Shown here piece after piece: positions 8,391-16,863 of a stretch of DNA of 64,000 nt (its first letter is position 1; the number at the start of each line of letters is the position of its first letter). Source of the DNA: Halostreptopolyspora alba (GTDB taxonomy: Bacteria; Actinomycetota; Actinomycetes; Streptosporangiales; Streptosporangiaceae); the NCBI GenBank assembly GCA_003725585.1, contig RJMB01000016.1, positions 18,793-82,792 on the forward strand. The letters are read 5' to 3'. The position numbers and the translations under genes are program-made. The notes under the pieces are model-generated. The model searched no databases, was not told the origin of the DNA, and was given only the letters and a program-made list of their open reading frames with translations.

Positions 8391-10241
8391 ATGCGTTTCT
8401 ATCTCGCGCTGACCTCGGCCGCGCCCAACGCTCGGGCACCCATCCCGGAGCACGTCATCAACGCGGCGCGCCGGCTCGCCGAGACCGTCCTGCCGGTCCC
8501 CCGGGCATCGTTGCGGCACGACGCGTGGATCGCCCCGAACGGCTGTGTGGCACTGCTCTCGTGGAGCAACGAGCCCACGCACCAGTGGCTACCGGAGCCG
8601 TTGAACGGTCTCGCGACAGCGAGCGGGTCCGGGGTGTTGGGCTACACCGGTTACCTCAACGACCCGACCGAGATCGACCGCATTTGTACCGCTCCGGAAC
8701 TGGGCGCCACTGTCGACCGCACCGGTGGCGCGTTCGGGGTGTTCCGCGCACTGGAGGACGGTTTCGACGCGGTTACCGCGATCACCCGCACCGATCCGGT
8801 CTTCTACTGCCAGCGCGCCGGGCTCCACGTCGCCGGCAACAGGGCGGTACTGACACACCTCGTGGCGCGCGCGGCCGAGGATGGACCGCGGGGCCGGTTC
8901 CCTCCCACTCCCACCTACGACATCGGCCCCATGCAGGCGCTGGTGAGGCACGGGTTCCACACCTCCGACGACACCCCCTTCGAAGGGCTCTCCGCGCTGC
9001 CGGAGCTGAGCACGCTGCGCGTGCGTGACGGCCGTGCCATGATCCTACGGCGCGACCCGCCCGAGCCTCCCTCGAGCCCCCCGCCCCCGTTGCGGCGCGG
9101 CCGGGACATCCGACGCGTCGCCGACGCGTTGCTGGCCTCCGTCGAACCGGTGCGCAAACACAACGAGGCCATCTCGCTGTCTCTGACGGGCGGCCGCGAC
9201 AGCCGGCTGGTCGCGGCGCTACTGTACGCCGCGGGCATCGACTTCCAGGCGACGACACGCGGTTTCGAGGACCACCCCGACGTCGTCCTCGCCCGGGAGA
9301 TCTGCTCCCGGTTGGGCGTTACCGAGCATCGCGTGAGCCCGCCCGAGCAGGAGGACGACGACTCGATCCTGGTGGAGCACCCGCTACCGCGCACCCTCCG
9401 GCTGGTGCGCATGACCGAGGGCATGAACTCCGCCTTCGAGAACGTCATCGCCCCCAAGTCCTTCGAGGTGGCGGCGCGGCTCTCGGGCTCCGGCGGCGAG
9501 GCGCTGCGCGGCGGCTGGCTCCTCGACCAGCGCGACCTGTCGACCGAGGCCCTCCGCGCCAAACTGCGCACGATCGCCCTCGCCCAGTCGTGGCTGATGA
9601 CGCCCGAGGCCAACGCGGCCGCGGAACGCCTGCACGAGGAGCACCTCCGGATGTGCGAGCCCGACCTCCGTGTGGGGTTGGATCGGATGTTCCTCAAGTA
9701 CCGGAGTGGGCGCTGGTTGCCCGCCTCGCGCCAGGCGACCCTGATCGGCTACTGCATGTACCACCCGTTCCTGGACCACCGGGTGCGCTGGGAGGCCATG
9801 AGCCTGTCGCCGGAGTGGCGCTGGTCCGAGGCGGTCGTGTACCGGCTGATCACCCACCTCGCCCCGCCGCTCAGCCGGATGCCGATCGCCGACCGCCCGT
9901 GGCGCTTCGACCACCGGCGCGTGTACAACCCGGTGCACCGGCTGGCCCGCCGCTCCCGGCCGAAGCTGCGCGCCCGCAGCAAGGCCGGCGGGTTCGACTG
10001 GCGACGCACACTCGGTCCGGACTACGTCGCGCCGATGCGCGACCGCATCCTGCAGACACCGGAACTCTTCCAGCTCGTCGACCGGGGCCTCACCGAGCGG
10101 TTGCTGGCCGAGGATCCACCCTCGCGGCCCGGGCAGGTGTGGCACCTTTACACCCTGGCCGTGTTGCTCTCCAACGAGTGGCTGACCCCGGATTCGGGGG
10201 CGGACGAGGTCGAGGCCAGGATCCGCGTTCCCATCCGCTGA
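8391..10241 (+). CDS. Asparagine-synthetase-like ATP pyrophosphatase (copy 2)
   Basis: A 616-residue tandem paralogue of the preceding gene, roughly 60-65% identical by eye over the full length. It starts with the same MRFYLALT and again lacks Cys2. The PP-loop is TGGRDS at about 266-271 (Ser to Thr at the first position). Shared blocks include PMQALVRHGF, DDTPFEGL and LPRTLRLVRMTEGMNSAF. The retained PP-loop in both copies argues that both are active ATP-dependent ligases with related but distinct substrates. The ATG follows GGAGAAG. The downstream gap to the next start is 143 bp and holds no other gene. Confidence 0.75.
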   Translation: MRFYLALTSAAPNARAPIPEHVINAARRLAETVLPVPRASLRHDAWIAPNGCVALLSWSNEPTHQWLPEPLNGLATASGSGVLGYTGYLNDPTEIDRICTAPELGATVDRTGGAFGVFRALEDGFDAVTAITRTDPVFYCQRAGLHVAGNRAVLTHLVARAAEDGPRGRFPPTPTYDIGPMQALVRHGFHTSDDTPFEGLSALPELSTLRVRDGRAMILRRDPPEPPSSPPPPLRRGRDIRRVADALLASVEPVRKHNEAISLSLTGGRDSRLVAALLYAAGIDFQATTRGFEDHPDVVLAREICSRLGVTEHRVSPPEQEDDDSILVEHPLPRTLRLVRMTEGMNSAFENVIAPKSFEVAARLSGSGGEALRGGWLLDQRDLSTEALRAKLRTIALAQSWLMTPEANAAAERLHEEHLRMCEPDLRVGLDRMFLKYRSGRWLPASRQATLIGYCMYHPFLDHRVRWEAMSLSPEWRWSEAVVYRLITHLAPPLSRMPIADRPWRFDHRRVYNPVHRLARRSRPKLRARSKAGGFDWRRTLGPDYVAPMRDRILQTPELFQLVDRGLTERLLAEDPPSRPGQVWHLYTLAVLLSNEWLTPDSGADEVEARIRVPIR

Positions 10242-10384
10242 GCGCCACCGCGCGGGGGCTCACCGCGACGCGGGGGCCGTTTCCCGCCGCCCACCGCGGG
10301 CACCGACCAATCGCCGGCCACCCCGCGCCCTCCCACGCCCGTTGGATAGCCTGGACGGTCGTCACGAACGGGGAGGCCGGGCAG

Positions 10385-10888
<504 letters not shown>

Positions 10889-10901
10889 CGAGTCGAACGC
10901 G

Positions 10902-12191
10902 GTGTTCGGGCTTTCGGAACGGACACTGCTGCGCGATGGGCGGCTCATCCCCTCGGCGCTGGTCCTCTCCCACCCGGAGCAACGCGAGCGCCTGCGGCGC
11001 AACCTCGAAACCGCGCTCGACTCGACCGTCGTCGCCGGAGACCCCACCTTCGACCGAATCCTCGACGGCCGTGCGTGGCGCGGGGAGTACCGGCACGCGC
11101 TGGACGTGGGCGGCCGCGCACTCGTCCTGGTGACCTCCACATGGGGGCCCGGCTCTCTCCTCGGCGGACGCCCCGAACTGCTGCCCGCCCTGCTGCGCGA
11201 GCTTCCGGTGGACGAGTACCGTGTCGCCTTCGCCGCCCACCCCAACACCTGGCACACGCACGGGATGTGGCAGGTGCGCACCTGGCTCGCCGAGTGCGAG
11301 CGCGCGGGGCTGGCCGTGCTGCCGCCCCGCGCCGGCTGGCAGGCCGCGCTGGTGGCCGCCGACCACGTCATCGGGGACCACGGGTCCGTCACGTTCTACG
11401 GCGCGGCACTGGGCACGCACACGATGCTCGCCACCTTCCCGCACGAGGAGCTGGATCCGGCGTCCCCGGTCGCCGAGTTCGGGCGCAACGCACGGACCCT
11501 GGTCCACGGCCGGCCGCTGGCCGACCAGCTCGCAGAGGACGCCGCCCACCACACCCCCGCGCGATTCACCGCTGCGACGGACCGGCTGACCTCGATGCCG
11601 GGCGCGTCCGGCCCGACGCTACGCACGCTGTGCTACGACCTGATGGGGCTCGCCGAACCCGCGACGCGGGTGCGCACCACGCCACCCGAACCGCCCGAGC
11701 CGCAGCCACTCACCTGGCCGGCGCGGGCGCCGGTGGGTCCGCTTCTGGTGACAGCGAACGGCGACGCCTCCGAGGTCCGGGTGACCCGGTACCCCGCCGA
11801 GCTGGCCATCGACTCAGATCTGCCTCTCGACCGGCCGCACCTGGTGGTCGACGCCGCCGAACCGGACTCGACATGGCACGGCCGCGCCGACGTCCTGGTG
11901 CGCCGTCACGCGGGCGGCGCCGCGTCCCACACTTGGATCGCCGAGACCCTGCGGACCCACCCGGCCTGCCGGATCGCCGCCGTTCCGACGGAGGGCGCCT
12001 GCCTGGTCGGGACGAGGAACGGCTCGGTGTTCGAGCTGACCCGCGAGGGCGAGGCCGGCATCCCACCCGACGCGCTGGTCTCGGCGTTCTGGCGCGCGCA
12101 CGCCCAACGGGATCTCGGTTCCGGGGAGAGCGTCAAGGTCACGCTCGGCACCCGGCGGGCGGTGCTGCGGATCACCAGAGTCCTCGAGTGA
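10902..12191 (+). CDS. 3' part of the GT-B / CDP-glycerol-transferase-like gene
   Basis: The frame is open from the repeat tract onward (NSPSIPTDDFSGGSDE then NAVFGLSERTLLRDG). The GTG at 10902 is only a nominal start with no good ribosome site, so this half is probably made only when the tract places it in frame. The 429 residues hold the nucleotide-binding half: LVTSTWGPGSLLGG, HPNTWHTHGMWQVRTW and VIGDHGSVTFYGAALGTHTM are the conserved GT-B/CDP-glycerol-transferase-like segments. A C-terminal beta-rich domain (about 250-429) follows. The joined protein would be about 600 residues. It lies 3' of two asparagine-synthetase-like genes on the same strand. Confidence 0.7.
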   Translation: MFGLSERTLLRDGRLIPSALVLSHPEQRERLRRNLETALDSTVVAGDPTFDRILDGRAWRGEYRHALDVGGRALVLVTSTWGPGSLLGGRPELLPALLRELPVDEYRVAFAAHPNTWHTHGMWQVRTWLAECERAGLAVLPPRAGWQAALVAADHVIGDHGSVTFYGAALGTHTMLATFPHEELDPASPVAEFGRNARTLVHGRPLADQLAEDAAHHTPARFTAATDRLTSMPGASGPTLRTLCYDLMGLAEPATRVRTTPPEPPEPQPLTWPARAPVGPLLVTANGDASEVRVTRYPAELAIDSDLPLDRPHLVVDAAEPDSTWHGRADVLVRRHAGGAASHTWIAETLRTHPACRIAAVPTEGACLVGTRNGSVFELTREGEAGIPPDALVSAFWRAHAQRDLGSGESVKVTLGTRRAVLRITRVLE

Positions 12192-12200
12192 CCCGAAGCC

Positions 12201-14387
12201 TCAGCGCCGCAGCCGCGCGGCGACGCGGGACGCGCGAGGACTGTCCAGCAGGGTGTAGAGGGTGTAGGAATCCTGCAGGTCGCGCGCGGCGCCGTCGCGG
12301 TCCCCGCTGGAGTCGCGGACGTCGGCCCGCAGCGCCAGCACGTCGGCGACCTGCTCGTCGGCGGCGATCTCACTGAAGAGGTCGAGCGCGGCCGAGAGGT
12401 GGGCCAGCGCACCGGCGCCGTCGCCCAGCAGTGTCAGCGCCTCGCCAAGCGATGTGCGGATTCGCGCCTCGTTGTAGCGGTCCCGCTTCGGAAGCTGGTT
12501 CACCTCGGTGTACACGGTCTCCAGGGTGCGCAGCGCCTCCTCCGGACACCGTGCCGCCAGCTGGCACCGCGCGACCTGGTGGCGCTCGACGACCACGGCA
12601 CGCGGGTCGCCGCTTTCGGTCGCGAGCTCCAGCGCCTCTGTGTAGTGCGCCGTGGCCTCGGTGATCCGGCCGCGCTCGAAGTGGACGCGGCCGAGGGCCT
12701 CCAACGCGGTAACCGTCGCCAGCGTGTGCCCGGAGCGGCGCGCGGCCACCAGCCCGGCCTCGGCGTCGGCACGGGCGTCGTCGAAGCGTTCCTGCTTCAG
12801 GTAGGGGCGCGCCCGCTGGACACGCATCCGGGACAGCATCGCCAGCCCCTCCTCGCCGAGGTGTCGGGCCGACTCCACGGCGAGGTCGTGCGTCTCGATG
12901 AGGTCGACGTAGTAGGACCGCTTGAAGTACAGCGCCCACAGCACCTCGCACAGCTGGCACACCGTCGCGTGCAGCCCGTTCTCGTAGGCCAGGTGCACGA
13001 CCCGGTTCAGCGGTCGGCGCTCCCGTTCCAGCCAGGCCAGGGCGGCGTGATGATCGGTGAACGACCGAGACGGCTCGCCCACGGAGCCGCCGACCAGCCA
13101 GCGGTCCGGAAGGAGTAGCGCGTGCGCGGCACGCGCCCAGCGCAGGTAGTGCCCGCAGATCAGCTCGACGAAGGCCACGCGCTCCGCGCCGGAGTCCTCA
13201 GCGCGCGACCGCTCGCGCAGCCGGTCGCGCACCGCGCTGGGGAACGCGTAGCGCGGCCCGGCGTCGCCGGGGAACTCGCCCAGCAGCTGCCAACGGCACC
13301 AGCCACGGATCAACTCCGTGGCCTCGGCTTCGGGGATCTCGGCCAGGGAGGTGACGAGATCCCCGGCGAACAGCGTCTCCGGGTGCCAGACCAGGCACCG
13401 CAGCAGGCGCCGCTCGTGCTCGGCCAGCTCGTTATAGGGGGCGAGGGTGTCCGGTTCCGGCTCCTCGAAAGGCGTGGTCATCTTCCCGGGAAGGGAGCCC
13501 CGCGGGGAGGGGGCCACCTCCAACCCCGGCCTCGTCGGGGCCGCGGGTTCGTCCGGTACGTCGGCGTAGCGCGCCGCGAGCTGGCAGATGACGTCGGGGC
13601 GCCCACCGGTGTGAGCGGTCGCGGCGCGCAGCCACGTCGGGGCGGAGTCGGGGGCGTACTCCTGGGCCGAGCGCAGCGAGAACAGCAGGACGGCGTCCTC
13701 GTCGGCCAGCGGGCCGAGTTTGAGACGGCACAGCGGCGCGAGGCCACCGGACGGTACGGATTCCCGGTCGAGGTCGTCGAGTTCGTGCTGGCTGGTGACG
13801 ACAACGACGCTGCCGGGCGCCACGGGAAGCAGGGTCTCGACGACACCGGGGGTCGCGACGTCGTCGAGGAGCAGCGCGATCGGTCCGAACGCGTGTGTCC
13901 GCGCGCGGTACAGGGCGTGGCGGTCGCTCCGCTCGAGCGGGATGTCGCCGGGCCGGACCCCGATCTCGCAGAGCACGTCGGCGACGGCCCCGTCGAGCGT
14001 CTGCTCGCCGAACCGGACCATGAGCGGGTCGGCCGCGAAACGGCCGGGGTGGCGCGAGCACAGGTCATGCAAAAGCGACACCGCCAGCGCGGTCTTGCCG
14101 ATCCCGCTGGGCCCGCACACGTTGACCACGACGACGCGTTCGCGCCCCTCCCGCACGGCCGCGCCGAAGGCGGCCGCGGCGTCGTCCCTGCTGACGATCC
14201 AGGAGGGGGAGTCCAGGCGCATGCGGTCGCGGCCACCGTGGTGGTGTTGGACGTGGACGGTCTGCCGGATGATCGCGTTGGTGACGCTCTCCGCCTGCAC
14301 GCTGACGCCAGAGACACCACCGGCGACGGTGTTGGCGACGTGGGAGATCTGGGGGGTGTCGTCGTCCGGCCGCGTCATGTCGAGCAT
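12201..14387 (-). CDS. STAND NTPase with TPR repeats and an amyloid-signalling-like N-terminus
   Basis: About 728 residues from the ATG at 14387 (an ATG at 14378 and a GTG at 14414 are alternatives). Residues 13-46 include NTVAGGVSGVSVQAESVTNA, resembling the short amyloid signalling motifs found at the N-termini of bacterial NLR-like proteins. The NB-ARC-type NTPase follows: P-loop GPSGIGKT at 92-99, Walker B LLLDDV, sensor VVVVTSQHEL. The C-terminal 260 residues are helical TPR units (LGRVHFERGRITEATAHYTE). STAND proteins of this layout are signal-dependent oligomerising switches in regulation or antiphage/suicide responses. There is no enzymatic effector domain, so an effector with a matching motif would be needed. 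Confidence 0.8.
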   Translation of the reverse strand: MLDMTRPDDDTPQISHVANTVAGGVSGVSVQAESVTNAIIRQTVHVQHHHGGRDRMRLDSPSWIVSRDDAAAAFGAAVREGRERVVVVNVCGPSGIGKTALAVSLLHDLCSRHPGRFAADPLMVRFGEQTLDGAVADVLCEIGVRPGDIPLERSDRHALYRARTHAFGPIALLLDDVATPGVVETLLPVAPGSVVVVTSQHELDDLDRESVPSGGLAPLCRLKLGPLADEDAVLLFSLRSAQEYAPDSAPTWLRAATAHTGGRPDVICQLAARYADVPDEPAAPTRPGLEVAPSPRGSLPGKMTTPFEEPEPDTLAPYNELAEHERRLLRCLVWHPETLFAGDLVTSLAEIPEAEATELIRGWCRWQLLGEFPGDAGPRYAFPSAVRDRLRERSRAEDSGAERVAFVELICGHYLRWARAAHALLLPDRWLVGGSVGEPSRSFTDHHAALAWLERERRPLNRVVHLAYENGLHATVCQLCEVLWALYFKRSYYVDLIETHDLAVESARHLGEEGLAMLSRMRVQRARPYLKQERFDDARADAEAGLVAARRSGHTLATVTALEALGRVHFERGRITEATAHYTEALELATESGDPRAVVVERHQVARCQLAARCPEEALRTLETVYTEVNQLPKRDRYNEARIRTSLGEALTLLGDGAGALAHLSAALDLFSEIAADEQVADVLALRADVRDSSGDRDGAARDLQDSYTLYTLLDSPRASRVAARLRR

Positions 14388-14558
14388 CGCCGCCTTGCGG
14401 TACGGGGGGCTCACGTTGCGCGCACGACCCTACCGACTCGCCGCTCCTCCCGGCGGCCGGTGTCCCCATCCGGCCGGACTCCGAGAGCGGACGGTGGGGA
14501 CGTGCCGGTCGCCCCACGGAGTTACTCCGTCGGGCGGCCGGCACGCGGATGGGGCCCG

Positions 14559-15494
14559 CTACGGTAGGGGCCGCCGCTTCCGCGGGAGCCGAACGCCGTC
14601 CTCCTCCTGGATGACCTCGCGGGCGACGTCGGGATAGTCGGAGATAACGCCGTCGGCGCCCTTGTCGATCACCGAGCGGAGGCTCTCGGCGTCGTTCATG
14701 GTGTAGGGGAACACCTCCATGTCCGCCTCGTGCACGGCGTCGACATAGTCGGCGTCCAGGTTGGTGTGGTTGGGGTTGATCTGGTCGGCCCACGTGGCGT
14801 AATCGGCGATCTCGTCCTCGGGGACCTCACCGAGCAGCCCGTGGGTGACCCGGGGGAGCTCGTCGTGGGACCGCTCGGTGGACTCCCAGTCGAAGCTCTG
14901 GATGACGAGGCGGTGCGCCTCGTCGCCACCGGGCGCGAGCCACCGGGGGTTGTCGCGGAGCGTCTCGGCGATGTCGGACTCGATTCCGGGATAGAGCGAA
15001 GGGGACTTGATCTCCAGGAGGAGGTTGAGCCCGCGCTCCTCCATCCGGTCCAGTACCTCCTCCAGGGTGGGGACCTGCTCACCGGCGTAGGCACCGCCGA
15101 ACCACGAGCCCGCGTCGAGCTCCTTCAGCTCCTCCAGGGTGAAGTCCGCGACGTCGTAGGAGCTGCGGTCGGGGTAGATCTGCTCGACGTCGGTGGTGCG
15201 TTCCAGCGTCGTGTCGTGGATGATGACGAGTTCGCCGTCACTGCTTCGCTGCACATCGACCTCGGCGGCCGTCGCGTCGTGCTCGCTCGCCTCGTCGATC
15301 GCCGCCAGTGTGTTCTCGGGCGCGTGGCCCGACGCCCCCCTGTGGGCGACATCGGTTACGACGCGCGCCCGCGGGGCGCCGTTCGGCGCCGTGTCGGCTG
15401 TGGACTCGGTAACGGGGACAGCTACGGCGGCGCCGCCGCCTCCCACCACGGCAACAGTCGCGGTGGCAGCGACGACGCCCAGCCGCTGGAACAT
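14559..15494 (-). CDS. Secreted glycerophosphodiester phosphodiesterase
   Basis: A 311-residue GDPD-family TIM-barrel enzyme that hydrolyses glycerophosphodiesters to glycerol 3-phosphate and an alcohol. It has a signal peptide (MFQRLGVVAATATVAVVGGG, Ala-rich to about residue 26). The catalytic core begins at VAHRGASGHAPENT, followed by the metal-binding AAEVDVQ and the VIIHD loop. Later barrel strands are LLLEIKSP, VIQSFDW and ADGVISDYP. It is therefore extracellular, probably scavenging phosphate or glycerol or trimming teichoic-type polymers. GGGGGAA lies upstream of the ATG. It sits between two STAND genes but shows no sign of belonging to them. Confidence 0.9.
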   Translation of the reverse strand: MFQRLGVVAATATVAVVGGGGAAVAVPVTESTADTAPNGAPRARVVTDVAHRGASGHAPENTLAAIDEASEHDATAAEVDVQRSSDGELVIIHDTTLERTTDVEQIYPDRSSYDVADFTLEELKELDAGSWFGGAYAGEQVPTLEEVLDRMEERGLNLLLEIKSPSLYPGIESDIAETLRDNPRWLAPGGDEAHRLVIQSFDWESTERSHDELPRVTHGLLGEVPEDEIADYATWADQINPNHTNLDADYVDAVHEADMEVFPYTMNDAESLRSVIDKGADGVISDYPDVAREVIQEEDGVRLPRKRRPLP

Positions 15495-15764
15495 GAGATT
15501 CCCCCTTCAGGGGCGGATTCACTGTCGGCTCAAGACTGGTTCCGCAGAGTTGCCACATCGTGTCGGCGAGCCGATCCGAGGGTGCAGCTCCCGGGAACTC
15601 CCTCATACGGGGGTCAGACCTACCGGTGAACGCGGGCCGATTCGCGACACGCTCCGACACATTGTGCTTATTTGGTCACCGTGTGTGCGAATTTTGATAG
15701 CACTGGTCATCGCAGAGTGTATATCTCCTATCACAAAGGGTAACTAAACCTGGGAGGTTCGAGC

Positions 15765-16781
15765 ATGCGCAAGCCGAGCACACGGTGGGTCGCACTCACC
15801 GGTGCCACAACGATCGCCGTGGCCGGCCTGGTCATCGCCTCCGGGACCGCGACCGCCGCCGACGGACCACGTCCGTGGCCCGTCGTGCAGCACGACGCGT
15901 CCTCCTACACCCTGGACGGCTTCGTCATCAACTACCTTCCTTCGGGACTGGAGCGGAACGGACTCACCGCCAAGTCCGCCACGAACAGCGACGGCGGCCG
16001 AACCTCGGAGATCACCTGGCACTCCGGACCCGACGAGGTCCACGGCAAGATCACGGTCATTCGGGACGAGAGCATCACGACACTCGACGAGCTGCGCGAG
16101 ACCCAGTACGGCCACCTCAACGACGAGCAGCTCGCGGAGGTGGACAACAAGGGCCGCGACACCTATCTCGCCGAGGGCACCGGGGACATGTTCTGGGTCG
16201 AGGATCCGGGCCTGGCCGTCACGACCTACCTGGCGCCCGACACGTGGGACGCGGACGAGCTCGCCCGGATGGCGGCCGGCGTCGAGCGGGCAACGACGCA
16301 GGACCACGAGCGGTCCGGGACCGCCCACGGTCCCGACGCGAAACCCTCCCCCGTACCGGATGACCAGGTGTCCATGCCACCCCAGGACACCACCGAGAAC
16401 GAGGCGGCCGGCACTCGGGGTGATTGGGGAGATGCCGGGGATCCCCCGGACTCCGTCGAGAACGTCTCCGTCGACGAAATCCGCGCGTGCCTCAACGAGC
16501 AGGTAGCCGACGCGGCCCGCCAGGGCACCGAGGAGGGAGAGCCGACCCCGGACGAGGGCTCGCTCGGCCAGCGGTGGCGCGCCGCCGACCGGGCGGCCCG
16601 GGAGGCCGCGATCGAGGAGTGCGCGCAACGGTTCGACATCGACGCGACGATGGTCGACGAGGCCATCGTGACCCTCGCCGAGAGCATGGAGCGGACGGAG
16701 TCCACGGACGAGGCGGAGGAGCCGGCCACCGTCCGGGACGCCCTGGCATGGACCATCCCGGCCGTCCCGCTGAACAGCTGA
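15765..16781 (+). CDS. Exported protein of unknown function
   Basis: 338 residues with a clear Sec signal peptide (MRKPSTRWVALTGATTIAVA..., Ala-x-Ala cleavage near residue 32). A first globular domain (about 35-180; YTLDGFVINYLPSGLERNGL) resembles small secreted beta-rich domains of actinomycetes. It is followed by an acidic Pro/Thr/Asp-rich linker and a C-terminal helical domain with two Cys (VDEIRACLNEQVADAARQ ... AIEECAQRFDI, perhaps one disulfide). GGGAGG precedes the ATG, and the region upstream (15495-15764) is unusually AT-rich and probably carries its promoter. No family is recognised. It is convergent with the NACHT gene. Confidence 0.7.
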   Translation: MRKPSTRWVALTGATTIAVAGLVIASGTATAADGPRPWPVVQHDASSYTLDGFVINYLPSGLERNGLTAKSATNSDGGRTSEITWHSGPDEVHGKITVIRDESITTLDELRETQYGHLNDEQLAEVDNKGRDTYLAEGTGDMFWVEDPGLAVTTYLAPDTWDADELARMAAGVERATTQDHERSGTAHGPDAKPSPVPDDQVSMPPQDTTENEAAGTRGDWGDAGDPPDSVENVSVDEIRACLNEQVADAARQGTEEGEPTPDEGSLGQRWRAADRAAREAAIEECAQRFDIDATMVDEAIVTLAESMERTESTDEAEEPATVRDALAWTIPAVPLNS

Positions 16782-16863
16782 GCGACTCACGCGCCACAAG
16801 TGGGGTCCGCGCGGGGACTCATCGGACCGACCGGCCCGCCGGGCACGTCCCCGCGCTCCTCCA

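Noticed and set aside
13122..14567. 481-residue plus-strand open frame opposite the STAND gene
   Set aside because: It is antisense to a gene with a P-loop and TPRs, and its composition is typical of high-GC mirror frames.
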